This document shows positions 1-8,449 of a stretch of 64,000 bases of DNA, piece after piece; the first letter of the stretch is position 1, and each line of letters opens with the position of its first letter. This DNA comes from Pseudocolwellia agarivorans (GTDB lineage: Bacteria; Pseudomonadota; Gammaproteobacteria; Enterobacterales; Alteromonadaceae): assembly GCF_002000085.1 (NCBI RefSeq), contig NZ_MUZU01000011.1:1-64000 (forward strand). Reading direction: 5' to 3'. Both the position numbers and the translations under genes were made by a program. A model generated the notes under the pieces. The model was given only the letters and a program-made list of their open reading frames with translations. It searched no databases and was not told the DNA's origin.

Positions 1-182
1 ATTGGAGCCTTTGTTTATCTCAGTTAGCGATTTATTTTGAGGGACGTTTAGACAGCGTGCTCGATATTTAAGAATTTAAGCTGACACAGAATTTTGAACG
101 CCCCCTTAATCATTGATTAATGCTTTTAGAAGTATAGATAGACGTTCTTTACAGTAAGTATTACAGAATGTGATGTGAGGAA

Positions 183-833
183 TTAATTGTCTTGCAATAG
201 ATCGATGAATTTCTGAGATTGACTGATTGATTTACTCATTTCATCAACAAGAACTGCAACATCTTTTTGAAGTGTTTTGTATTCACCTTGTAATGCACCT
301 ATAGCTCGAGCATTTAAGTTATGTTTTAAATACAGTGTATTGTCTTTCAGCGTAGCTAAAACAGGATCCATTTTACTTTTAGCCTTATACATAGATTTTA
401 TTAAAGTACTATATTGGCGTTGAGTACTTTTTAATTTAGCTTGGCTTTGTCTCTTTAAACTCGCGCTACTGTATTGTTCTATTTCATCTTGCCATTCATC
501 AAATAGAGCTTCTGAAACACTTTCGATTGATTCTATTTTACCTGTAACTTCTTCAGCGGCAGCTTTACTAGCTTCATATTGTTCCTCGGTTATTTCGTAT
601 TGTTCAGCTAAGTCGCCACCATCAAAAGAAATAAGTGTTGAAAGTTGGTCAAGTGCTGATTTAAATTGCTCTTGCGCTTCTTGTTGAGCCGTTTGAGCGC
701 CTTCAACTCGATCAAGCATAATATCGCGTTTATGCACACCCACTTTTTCCATTGCTGAATAATAGGCTGATTGGCACGCTGTTAAGCTGATAAATAAAAA
801 AGCTAAACCGATATATTTATATAATGTTTTCAT
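183..833 (-). CDS. DUF2959 family lipoprotein
   Basis: This 216-residue protein starts with a lipoprotein signal peptide: a basic N-terminus, a hydrophobic stretch and the lipobox L-T-A-C with Cys at residue 20. It is therefore probably anchored in a membrane of the cell envelope. The rest is hydrophilic, rich in Gln, Glu, Ala and Lys, and predicted by eye to be mostly helical or coiled coil (about residues 40-130 and 180-215). The segment around H-K-R-D-I-M-L-D-R-V at residues 34-43 is typical of the DUF2959 family of marine gammaproteobacteria. No enzymatic motif is visible and the role is unknown. It appears to be transcribed alone, with about 160 bases of AT-rich DNA before the next gene upstream. 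Confidence 0.8.
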   Translation of the reverse strand: MKTLYKYIGLAFLFISLTACQSAYYSAMEKVGVHKRDIMLDRVEGAQTAQQEAQEQFKSALDQLSTLISFDGGDLAEQYEITEEQYEASKAAAEEVTGKIESIESVSEALFDEWQDEIEQYSSASLKRQSQAKLKSTQRQYSTLIKSMYKAKSKMDPVLATLKDNTLYLKHNLNARAIGALQGEYKTLQKDVAVLVDEMSKSISQSQKFIDLLQDN

Positions 834-997
834 TGAAGCTGCCTAGTTAACGATTAATTTTATAGGTAAATCTCATAGTGATATAAAGATTATATCTGTA
901 TTTTAACATTATAATGTTAATTTTTTGTAAATTACCAGCTATAAAACATGATAATATGCCTATTTATCACAATGGTTATTGAATAAGTCACTACAAT

Positions 998-2380
998 TTA
1001 TTCAACTTCTGCAAGACTCCCTTCTGATTCTACTGTTTCAATATTAATAATTTTTGAACGATTCATTGTTATTTTTACTCTTTGTAAATAACGCTGTTTC
1101 TTACTTTCTTGTACTAATACCATGTTCAGTTGATAGCGTTTTTCGACTCCCTCACTTGATATTTTATTACCTTCTAAACTATACAAACGCCCTTCTCCTT
1201 TTCGTAAATAACGAACAAAAGGCGTTAAATTAAAAGTAATTTGATTTTGTATTTCTTCATAGCCAGGTAAAAAAGCTTTAACGGTAACTTTTGAATCACA
1301 TCTAAAGTGTAAAAGGTGCGCATCTAACTTATTTTGTTGTCTTCTTTTTTGAAAAAGATCATCTACGTCTTTAGGCAGATCGGTATTTTTCATATATTCA
1401 AGCCATACGGTTTGAAACGACACTTTTGCTTTAGTTAAGCTGTTAGAAAAAGTATGTCGCCATTTTGGCCTGCCTCTCTGAATCATTCTCCATATTGCAC
1501 TGGTTAATTCATCTTTAAAGGTTTCACGTACACCATAAATAAAGCCTAAAAAAGCAATTAATACAATAGTTACTTCGGTAAAAGCCGTTCGCGCATTCAG
1601 TACAATATACATAACAAATGCCATGATAACTGCGGTTATTGAACCACGAACTAAGCGCTTTAAATTTACATTTAGATGAGTAGTTTTTTTTGAAAACACG
1701 ACCCCGTACTCGCCTAACCTTTGCAATAATTGCATTTTATTGGTGATTCGATTTGGATCTTCAAGCGTTACCGTTGAGTTATATTTTTTATCAATTCGGT
1801 AAGTAGATTCATTTTTACAAAGCTCAAGTAACCTATTTTTTTGCTCTGCATGCTCTGTAGATTTTGGGCTTTTAGACAATAATCTTAAAAATGATTGTTC
1901 TGTTTTCCAACTTAAAAAATTATCAATATTCTCAAAATAAGAACTTAGCTTTTTATCTGGTGGTGTATATCGTCTTAATTTTTTAAGTAGCGACTCAGTT
2001 TGCTTAGCAACTTCAATAGCCCTTTCATAAAACTCATCAACGTCTGTAATTTTAAGCGTTTGTTTAATGTCTGTTTCTATAGCTACACGTAATTGATAAG
2101 AAAAAAGGTTTAAGTTACTACGATAATCGCTTTGTTCACCCTTTTGTTGACTGACAAATCGACTGCGTACTAAAGGCAGGTGTAAATTTTCTGAAAAGTA
2201 AGCACTGCTGAATGAAATACTACTATAAAAAAACTGTTCTTCGGTAAGTGTACTTGCGCTAATGCCCATTTCTTCTGGGATTGAAATGTATAAATCTAGT
2301 TGTTGAAACTCTTGGGGTAGTAATCTAAAACTAGTTTTTATCGAAAGATTCTCATCTTGAGATAATTTAATTTTTTTCAA
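998..2380 (-). CDS. Unrecognised protein with two central membrane segments
   Basis: I do not recognise this 460-residue protein. It has a long soluble N-terminal part (about 1-240) with several predicted helices, two adjacent hydrophobic segments at about residues 244-263 and 267-284 forming a probable membrane hairpin, and a soluble C-terminal part (285-460) with a basic stretch just after the hairpin and beta-rich sequence at the end. There is no signal peptide, so both soluble parts probably face the cytoplasm if the hairpin spans the membrane twice. No catalytic motif was found. It stands alone between DUF2959 and a VOC gene. The coding call is secure because the frame is long and its composition is protein-like. 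Confidence 0.7.
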   Translation of the reverse strand: MKKIKLSQDENLSIKTSFRLLPQEFQQLDLYISIPEEMGISASTLTEEQFFYSSISFSSAYFSENLHLPLVRSRFVSQQKGEQSDYRSNLNLFSYQLRVAIETDIKQTLKITDVDEFYERAIEVAKQTESLLKKLRRYTPPDKKLSSYFENIDNFLSWKTEQSFLRLLSKSPKSTEHAEQKNRLLELCKNESTYRIDKKYNSTVTLEDPNRITNKMQLLQRLGEYGVVFSKKTTHLNVNLKRLVRGSITAVIMAFVMYIVLNARTAFTEVTIVLIAFLGFIYGVRETFKDELTSAIWRMIQRGRPKWRHTFSNSLTKAKVSFQTVWLEYMKNTDLPKDVDDLFQKRRQQNKLDAHLLHFRCDSKVTVKAFLPGYEEIQNQITFNLTPFVRYLRKGEGRLYSLEGNKISSEGVEKRYQLNMVLVQESKKQRYLQRVKITMNRSKIINIETVESEGSLAEVE

Positions 2381-2498
2381 ATAATATTCCTTTTGATTGC
2401 TAGAATGAAAAAAATAAGAATGTTCGAATATTAAAAATAATTAAGAGGTTATAGAAATCACACTTTATATTCATGCTATATAAAATATAAAAGGCGAT

Positions 2499-2861
2499 CT
2501 AATCCATGCAAAAAAAGCAAAGTTTATTTCCGTCAAGATCTCTAACATATGCAGCAGGACCTTTAGAACGTGGGCCAGGTAAACCTTCTGATATACCACC
2601 TAACTCAATCGCTAGATCATGAAACTCAGCGATCTGTGGTACTGAATCCATCATGAAGCCCAGCATAGCCCCATTACCTGGGCTGGCTTGTTTTTCGTCA
2701 AAAGGTTCTGCAATACCAAAAAGAAAACCATCACCTTTGTAAACAACAATTCTCCCATCGGGTATCCACTTTTCAATATTTACTGATTCAAATAAAGCAT
2801 CGTAAAATTTAACCGATTTACTCATATTGTTAGTACCGATAGTGGTATACATCATTTTCAT
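2499..2861 (-). CDS. VOC (glyoxalase/bleomycin-resistance fold) family protein
   Basis: A 120-residue single-domain protein of the vicinal oxygen chelate superfamily. The N-terminal pattern with S-V-K-F-Y-D-A-L-F (about 16-24) and the C-terminal Y-V-R-D-L-D-G-N-K (about 106-114) are the usual halves of the beta-alpha-beta-beta-beta module. The substrate cannot be told: this superfamily includes lyases, dioxygenases and resistance proteins. Its start lies only 7 bases after the stop of the EAL-HDOD gene, so the two are probably co-transcribed, although a functional link is not evident. Confidence 0.8.
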   Translation of the reverse strand: MKMMYTTIGTNNMSKSVKFYDALFESVNIEKWIPDGRIVVYKGDGFLFGIAEPFDEKQASPGNGAMLGFMMDSVPQIAEFHDLAIELGGISEGLPGPRSKGPAAYVRDLDGNKLCFFCMD

Positions 2862-2868
2862 AACAATA

Positions 2869-4080
2869 TTAACCCGCTAATTGCTGACACCATAAGCTAG
2901 CATCAATAAACTCTTGATGTAATGTTTCACTATTAAGCTCATAAGTATGCATTTGTTCAATAATATCTTTATCTTGCCCCGTTATATAGTGAATCGTAAA
3001 ATCTAATAATTCACCTAATATACCAGAACGGTTAATTAATGCGTCTTCAATAGGTTTAGCTAACGGCATAGTTTTGATGATGTCGCTTATCGGCATGCCA
3101 AGTAACACCTCAATAGAACTTAGCAATCCTGTAATAAAGGCATAATCACGTACTGAAGCAAACTTACTATGAGAAGCGATAGACGCCATTAGCTTACCAG
3201 TAATTAATGCTTGTTTGGATATTTCATCTGTTTTGTCCGTGGTTAATTTAGATAGAGCAAGTATTGAAACAAACTGCTTCAGTTTTTCTTCACCTAAATA
3301 GGCAGTAGCTTGTTTAAGAGACGTAATTTCAACACGTGTACCTGTAGCAACATTGTTTACCATTTTAAGTAAACTAACACTCAAATTTACATCATGGCTT
3401 ATAATGTCAGCTATGCGCTCATAAACTAATGGGGAATTAAATGTTTCACTCATTAGTTCTAACATTTGAGTTTTAATTGGCGTTAGTGCTTTACCTTCAA
3501 TAATTTCTGGTTCGTGATAAAAAAAACCTTGGTAGTAATCAAATCCTACTTCAATAAGCGACAGATATTGAAAACGACTTTCAACACGTTCAGCAGATAT
3601 TTTTACATTAAAAGGCCTTAAACGTTTTACAACGGCAGGCAACTGTTTAGGGTTAACATTTTCTAAGTTAACTTTTAGTAGATAAAGATAAGGAAATAAC
3701 ACATCCCATTCATCACTGAGGTTATATTCTGTTAGTGCTATTTTATAGCCTTTATCAAAATAATATTTAATGATTTTAACAAGCCTTTCCGTCACTTTGT
3801 CATGCCCAACAAGTTCGATGACAATCGAGCTTTTATCAAACATTAAAGGGTATTTGTTAATTAAACTTTTTTCAGTAAAGTTTATATAGGCAGGCTTTCC
3901 TAAGCTTATGGCTTGAATGCTTCCATGTATGTGATTTTGAATAATTAATTTTGACGTAGCGACATCCAGATCTATTTCTGGAAACTTATTATCAGGACTA
4001 TCTCTGAATAGTAATTCATATCCAATAGTTTTTGATTGTCGATTAAATATTGCTTGTCGAGCTATATAAGTACTTTGCAT
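2869..4080 (-). CDS. EAL-HDOD signalling protein with degenerate EAL domain
   Basis: This 403-residue protein has an N-terminal EAL-like domain (about 1-195) and a C-terminal HDOD domain (about 200-400), the layout of YuxH/CdgJ-like regulators. The motif normally reading E-A-L is Y-E-L-L-F-R here, the position where active enzymes carry two Asp reads T-E-Y, and the final motif reads Q-G-F-F-Y-H-E-P. Several metal-binding acidic residues of active c-di-GMP phosphodiesterases therefore seem to be missing, and I infer a non-catalytic role. Relatives influence motility and biofilm formation. It probably heads a two-gene unit with the VOC gene. Confidence 0.88.
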   Translation of the reverse strand: MQSTYIARQAIFNRQSKTIGYELLFRDSPDNKFPEIDLDVATSKLIIQNHIHGSIQAISLGKPAYINFTEKSLINKYPLMFDKSSIVIELVGHDKVTERLVKIIKYYFDKGYKIALTEYNLSDEWDVLFPYLYLLKVNLENVNPKQLPAVVKRLRPFNVKISAERVESRFQYLSLIEVGFDYYQGFFYHEPEIIEGKALTPIKTQMLELMSETFNSPLVYERIADIISHDVNLSVSLLKMVNNVATGTRVEITSLKQATAYLGEEKLKQFVSILALSKLTTDKTDEISKQALITGKLMASIASHSKFASVRDYAFITGLLSSIEVLLGMPISDIIKTMPLAKPIEDALINRSGILGELLDFTIHYITGQDKDIIEQMHTYELNSETLHQEFIDASLWCQQLAG

Positions 4081-4147
4081 GGCATCTAAAAATAAAATAA
4101 TTAAGATAATATCATTCTATAGCTAAATGACTAACATTAACAATGTA

Positions 4148-5413
4148 TTAGTTAAATTTAACCGAGTTCTCTTCAAAGATAGGTAATAAAATATTTTTAT
4201 CAGCATCATTATTTTCTGGAAGCTCTAAACCCAAAAGTGAAAGCATCATAGGAAATACATAGATGTTTTCAAAAGGTTCTATAATCAACCCTTTTTTAAA
4301 ACTAGGGCCATTAGCAATAAAAATGGCATCAAGCTCTGAGGTTAATTTTGGATTATAACCATGGGTAGCATTACCTTTTTCTCTAGGTTTACCAAAAACG
4401 TACGGTGGCAATACTTCTAACACCACGTTAGGCATTACCGATGATCGGGTATTAAAATGCCAATGTTTTGGATAGTTAACAAAATCGTAAACATTAACTG
4501 ATGCTTTTTCTAAAGGTGTTAGCCTACTTTTTATGGTGCTAACCAATGTAGCTTCTTTAGTTTTATCGACTTCAGGTAGGTAAATAAATAATTGAGTTTG
4601 TCCATCAACAATACGAACATCTCCCATCCCTTCAAACAGGTGATTGTATAATATTGTCTTGGGCGAAATATTCGTCATGCCATGATCTGAAACTAAAACA
4701 ATATTTACCTCATAATCCAAGTTATGTTTTAAATTAGTAATAAATTGGCCTAATAGATAATCAAGCTCATCTATCGCTTTTTTCAGCTCCTGTGAACTCG
4801 TACCGTAATCATGTCCAGCGCTATCGATTGTTGAAAAATAACCTAATACTAAAGATGGACGTTCATTTACAGGCATTTTTAACCATTCAACAATTTGATT
4901 AAAACGTTGTTCATTGGGCGTATTATGTTTATAAGGTTTTACATAAGTAGGTTTATATTCTGTGGTATTTATTTCTGATTCAGGCCAAAAATAAATAGCT
5001 GTTTTAATCTCGTTTTGTTCTGCGATTGACCATAACGTAGGACTGCGTAGCCAATTAGGATCCTCTTTACCTAAACCTAATTTATAATTTTTATCTAACG
5101 CCCTATTATAAAAACTGTTATGAATAACTCCATGAGTTGCGGGGTAATTACCCGTAACAATAGATATATGATTAGGAAAAGTTTTACTTGGAAATACAGG
5201 AGTTAACGACTTAGCTTTAACGCCACCTTCAGCTAGCATTAATATATTTTTTGGTTTGAAGCGTTGTAAATAATCATTTGAAAAACCATCAATCGACAAC
5301 AATATGGTAGGTGTAAACGAATGTTTTATAGGTGTTTTGTGCGAATCAGTAACAAATAAATAACCAATAAATATAAGTGCACAAACAATAGAAACTAAGA
5401 ATAAGTTTTTCAT
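4148..5413 (-). CDS. ENPP-type nucleotide pyrophosphatase/phosphodiesterase
   Basis: A 421-residue member of the alkaline phosphatase superfamily, type I phosphodiesterase/nucleotide pyrophosphatase branch. The N-terminus has one hydrophobic segment (about 4-21), a signal anchor or uncleaved signal peptide that places the enzyme outside the inner membrane. Visible metal-site and nucleophile motifs are S-I-D-G-F near residue 40, S-K-T-F-P-N-H near 77 (Thr nucleophile), D-S-A-G-H-D-Y near 197 and S-D-H-G-M near 243, with a further T-H-G-Y near 349. Family members hydrolyse nucleotide phosphodiester or pyrophosphate bonds, so nucleotide scavenging is likely. The length is normal for bacterial members. 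It is preceded by the phosphoribosyltransferase gene on the same strand. Confidence 0.88.
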   Translation of the reverse strand: MKNLFLVSIVCALIFIGYLFVTDSHKTPIKHSFTPTILLSIDGFSNDYLQRFKPKNILMLAEGGVKAKSLTPVFPSKTFPNHISIVTGNYPATHGVIHNSFYNRALDKNYKLGLGKEDPNWLRSPTLWSIAEQNEIKTAIYFWPESEINTTEYKPTYVKPYKHNTPNEQRFNQIVEWLKMPVNERPSLVLGYFSTIDSAGHDYGTSSQELKKAIDELDYLLGQFITNLKHNLDYEVNIVLVSDHGMTNISPKTILYNHLFEGMGDVRIVDGQTQLFIYLPEVDKTKEATLVSTIKSRLTPLEKASVNVYDFVNYPKHWHFNTRSSVMPNVVLEVLPPYVFGKPREKGNATHGYNPKLTSELDAIFIANGPSFKKGLIIEPFENIYVFPMMLSLLGLELPENNDADKNILLPIFEENSVKFN

Positions 5414-5505
5414 AAGAGAGACGTATTACTACTTGTTAAGTATAAATAATGAATAAAAGGATAAAAGAAGAAGATTAAGGTTTTATGATAAACAATCGAA
5501 TAATA

Positions 5506-5535
5506 GATGATAGCTAAACAGCCTTAGCTATCATC
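5506..5535 (-). terminator. Rho-independent terminator after the phosphoribosyltransferase gene
   Basis: Perfect 12-base inverted repeat (arms at 5506-5517 and 5524-5535, GATGATAGCTAA and its complement) with a 6-base loop, lying just after the stop of the minus-strand gene that ends at 5548. The tail is only weakly T-rich, so efficiency is uncertain. Confidence 0.6.
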
Positions 5536-5547
5536 ATTATATGCATT

Positions 5548-6105
5548 TTATTTTAAAAGATGTGCAATATTCGCTAAATCACTTTTGCCGTTAAGAAGTT
5601 CTTCTTCAGTTAACCCAGAAAGCTCGTGTGGAAAAACTAACCATTCATCCGACTCGTGTACATAGTAGTCAGGAACAATATCCACTTTATTATTTTTAGG
5701 TTTAAACCAAGGACAAGCCACTCTTACGTCTGTTGGCATATTGTTACGGCTAAGTTTTTTTAATTGTTTGATTAAAGCATCGATACTACGGCCAGAATCA
5801 AACACATCATCTACAATAAGTAATCCATCGTCAGCGTTTGCATTTTCAATAATGTAATGAAGACCATGAACTTTAATTTCTTTACTTTGTTTATTGATGC
5901 CGTAATAAGATGATGTACGCACAGCAATATGATCAGTTTCAACTTTTTTAAAATCAAAATACTCTTGCACTGCAATACCAATAGGTGCGCCGCCACGCCA
6001 TATTCCTACTATAAACTGAGGTCTAAAACCATCTTCATAAACTTTAGCGGCAAGCCTAAAAGAATCTTCTAAAAGTTCTTGGGCGGTGATAAATTTTTTT
6101 TCCAT
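5548..6105 (-). CDS. Phosphoribosyltransferase, hypoxanthine/xanthine-type
   Basis: A 185-residue type I phosphoribosyltransferase. The PRPP-binding motif L-I-V-D-D-V-F-D-S-G-R-S lies at about residues 95-106, and the early loop W-R-G-G-A-P near 35-40 matches the Gpt/HGPRT-like group. Known family members convert hypoxanthine, guanine or xanthine with PRPP to the nucleotide in purine salvage. The base specificity cannot be decided by reading. The C-terminal W-L-V-F-P-H-E stretch is also usual in this group. It lies upstream of the nucleotide phosphodiesterase gene on the same strand but is separated from it by a hairpin, so they may be independent transcripts. Confidence 0.85.
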   Translation of the reverse strand: MEKKFITAQELLEDSFRLAAKVYEDGFRPQFIVGIWRGGAPIGIAVQEYFDFKKVETDHIAVRTSSYYGINKQSKEIKVHGLHYIIENANADDGLLIVDDVFDSGRSIDALIKQLKKLSRNNMPTDVRVACPWFKPKNNKVDIVPDYYVHESDEWLVFPHELSGLTEEELLNGKSDLANIAHLLK

Positions 6106-6524
6106 GGGTATTCATGCCTCTTGGTATCTTGATAATTATTCAGCATTATAACCATTTCTTTACCAAATGGTTAGGTTTTGAATTAAAAGATCGAAATAAT
6201 TAAGTTTAAAGGTCAATACTATAGTATAAAACCCAATTTATTGAAAAGAGACGATACGACTTTTACAATAAAATGAATACACAAAAAAGGAACAAATAAA
6301 TTAATGGCTTATTCCAATATTATTTAACCTGAAATCGCCTTGAGAGACATTTAACAAGTTGAAATATAAAAAATAACCTTACCACGCCTTCTAACTTGCT
6401 AGTTGTTCTTAATTCAAGGTAAATTTCGCGTCAATACTCCTCTATTACAAGTAAATTTAACGCAGAAGTTAGGAAAAACAACTACTAGAGAAGCATTTAT
6501 TAAACCGAGTTCAGGTTGTTTAGA
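6106..6524. repeat. Gene-free stretch with a possible decayed MITE-like element
   Basis: No gene is seen in these roughly 420 bases. Within them, AACCTGAAATCG at 6326-6337 and CGAGTTCAGGTT at 6506-6517 form an imperfect inverted pair (12 bases, one mismatch), about 190 bases apart end to end. Internal sequence also has imperfect inverted similarity (CTTCTAACTT near 6390 and GAAGTTAGG near 6466). This resembles an old miniature inverted-repeat element, but no target duplication is clear and the call is weak. Confidence 0.35.
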
Positions 6525-7715
6525 TTAGTATCTGATTGAAGCCTGATTCAAAAAATTTAACTTTCTATTGTATTCACGTTCAGTATGAATATTTTTATTG
6601 TATTTAAGGGCTTTTTTCATCGAAGACTTAGCTAAATCATATTGTTCAGTTTTTAAATAAAGTTTAGCTAAATTGTAATAAAATTCATGAAATCTTGATT
6701 CTAGTCTGATGGCTTTTTTTAGGTGAGTAATTGCTGATAAGTGATCACCATTATAATTCGCTTCATTTGACAGTAAGGCGTGATAATGAGGATTATTTAA
6801 ACGTTTAGTATGTAACTTATTTTGTATATTTAACGCTTCGTGTTTGCGATCTAATCGTTTAAACAATAATGCGAGGTTTTCTAAAGAAGTTAAATCATCA
6901 GGGCTCAAACTTAATGCATATTTATAAGCATTCACTGCCAAGTCGTAATGATGATTCATTTTATATAAAACACCTAAATTACCCCAGCCACTATAAAATA
7001 AAGGATCAACCTGAGTTGCGGCTTTAAAATAAGCATAAGCTAAGTCGTATTCAGAACGCACAAGCGCTTCTGCACCTTTATTATTATAAAACATGGCGAC
7101 TATCGTTTTTTTACTGACGATTTTTCGGTCAAAATGTGATTTAGCTGCGCCGGGATCAAAATCAATCTGTAAAATTTCTTTTGACCAAACTTGATCACCA
7201 AAGCGGTAAGAAGGTTTATTTATTAGTAAGTTTACATGGCCCATCAATAATTGATGTGTTCCTTTTCTCATCCAGTATTCAGGTACTTGAATATCTTGAA
7301 ACTTTAACTTCATACCCGCTTTTGTCGCTAAAGCATAAGCCATAATAGTTAACGACATACAGTTTGCTTTTTTACCATGAAAAGCGTCTATCGCTGTTAC
7401 ATTTGCGTCGTTCTCATAAGACATAGCAATATGATTAGATGAAAAAATATATTCTAATAACAGACGAGCTCTTTTCTCATGGTCACGTTCTGGCTTTAAA
7501 ACATGTTTAACCATGTTCTCCATTTCTTCGTCAATGGCAAACAGCTCTTCTTCTGTTTCTATTTGAAAATTAATCGCCTCAGGATAAGCTTGATCTAAAT
7601 ACAGCTTGTTTGGATTCTTAATATTTTGTTGGTAAGCATTAGTGATACTTTCACAACCAGACAGCAATAAAAGTGAAAGAAAAATAGCATTAAATGATAT
7701 GGAATGTCTTTTCAT
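6525..7715 (-). CDS. TPR lipoprotein with transglutaminase-like domain
   Basis: A 396-residue protein beginning with a lipoprotein signal peptide (L-L-S-G-C, Cys near residue 21). Residues about 75-190 form a transglutaminase-like region with K-K-A-N-C-M-S-L-T (Cys) and a following G-T-H-Q (His), matching the usual Cys/His arrangement. Residues about 205-390 consist of tetratricopeptide repeats, recognisable by the recurring W-G-N-L-G and Y-Y-N-L-A type helices. It is probably periplasmic and membrane-anchored. Similar proteins occur in marine gammaproteobacteria without an assigned function; protein processing or complex assembly are possible roles. It is transcribed alone. Confidence 0.8.
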   Translation of the reverse strand: MKRHSISFNAIFLSLLLLSGCESITNAYQQNIKNPNKLYLDQAYPEAINFQIETEEELFAIDEEMENMVKHVLKPERDHEKRARLLLEYIFSSNHIAMSYENDANVTAIDAFHGKKANCMSLTIMAYALATKAGMKLKFQDIQVPEYWMRKGTHQLLMGHVNLLINKPSYRFGDQVWSKEILQIDFDPGAAKSHFDRKIVSKKTIVAMFYNNKGAEALVRSEYDLAYAYFKAATQVDPLFYSGWGNLGVLYKMNHHYDLAVNAYKYALSLSPDDLTSLENLALLFKRLDRKHEALNIQNKLHTKRLNNPHYHALLSNEANYNGDHLSAITHLKKAIRLESRFHEFYYNLAKLYLKTEQYDLAKSSMKKALKYNKNIHTEREYNRKLNFLNQASIRY

Positions 7716-7915
7716 GATAATGACTCACGATATTAAAAACATAAATTTAGTATAGGCTACCCCCCACTATTTGTATATTTTCTACTCAACTCCATTTTAT
7801 TTTCACTTCTACTTAAACAATAAACAACCTCACGTACAAACTTAATTAACAATACATAAAACGACAACTTTAACGTATCGCGTTACCATTAAATAATTAA
7901 TTAAAAACACTTTAA

Positions 7916-8449
7916 TCAATCCAAGGTTTCCATGCATTTTTCGTAAACATGTTCGAAGTTTCCTGATATATCAATGATTTTTATATCTAATTCATTGGAT
8001 AATGGACGCTCCAAAGCAATAAATTGACTATGTAATAACAAGGGGTTAAAAAAATGATTTTGTCTTTTATTCAATCTGCCTTTAATCAGGTCCTCTGAAC
8101 CATCTAAAAACAAAAATTGTATATTGATCTGTAATTGCCTAAAGATATCTCGATGAGATTTGATTAAACCTGAGTAAGAGAGTACACATGAAACATTATT
8201 AGCTAATTGTTTTTTTATGTATTGTTGAACAGAAATAACCCAAGGTTCTCGCATTTCATTAGTTAAAGGTTTTCCTAAAGCCATCCATTTTTTTGATTCT
8301 TCTGAATGAAAATCGTCAGCCTCTACAAATAAGTACCCTAATTTATCTGCAATTTTTTCTGCAATACTCGATTTACCAGAGCCACTCACTCCCATTACAA
8401 TAATGAACTGTAATGAGTTTATGTTTGTAGAATTTTTCATAAACTTCAT
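7916..8449 (-). CDS. gntK: Gluconokinase
   Basis: A 177-residue P-loop kinase of the gluconokinase family, making 6-phosphogluconate from gluconate and ATP. The Walker A motif G-V-S-G-S-G-K-S-S lies at about residues 20-28. The family signatures E-A-D-D-F-H (about 44-49), G-K-P-L-T (about 59-63) and R-E-P-W (about 67-70) follow. Length is standard. Its ATG overlaps the stop of the upstream GH94 gene (ATGA arrangement at 8446-8449), so translation is probably coupled. In this context it should handle the gluconate released by the phosphorylase, which then enters the pentose phosphate or Entner-Doudoroff route. Confidence 0.93.
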   Translation of the reverse strand: MKFMKNSTNINSLQFIIVMGVSGSGKSSIAEKIADKLGYLFVEADDFHSEESKKWMALGKPLTNEMREPWVISVQQYIKKQLANNVSCVLSYSGLIKSHRDIFRQLQINIQFLFLDGSEDLIKGRLNKRQNHFFNPLLLHSQFIALERPLSNELDIKIIDISGNFEHVYEKCMETLD

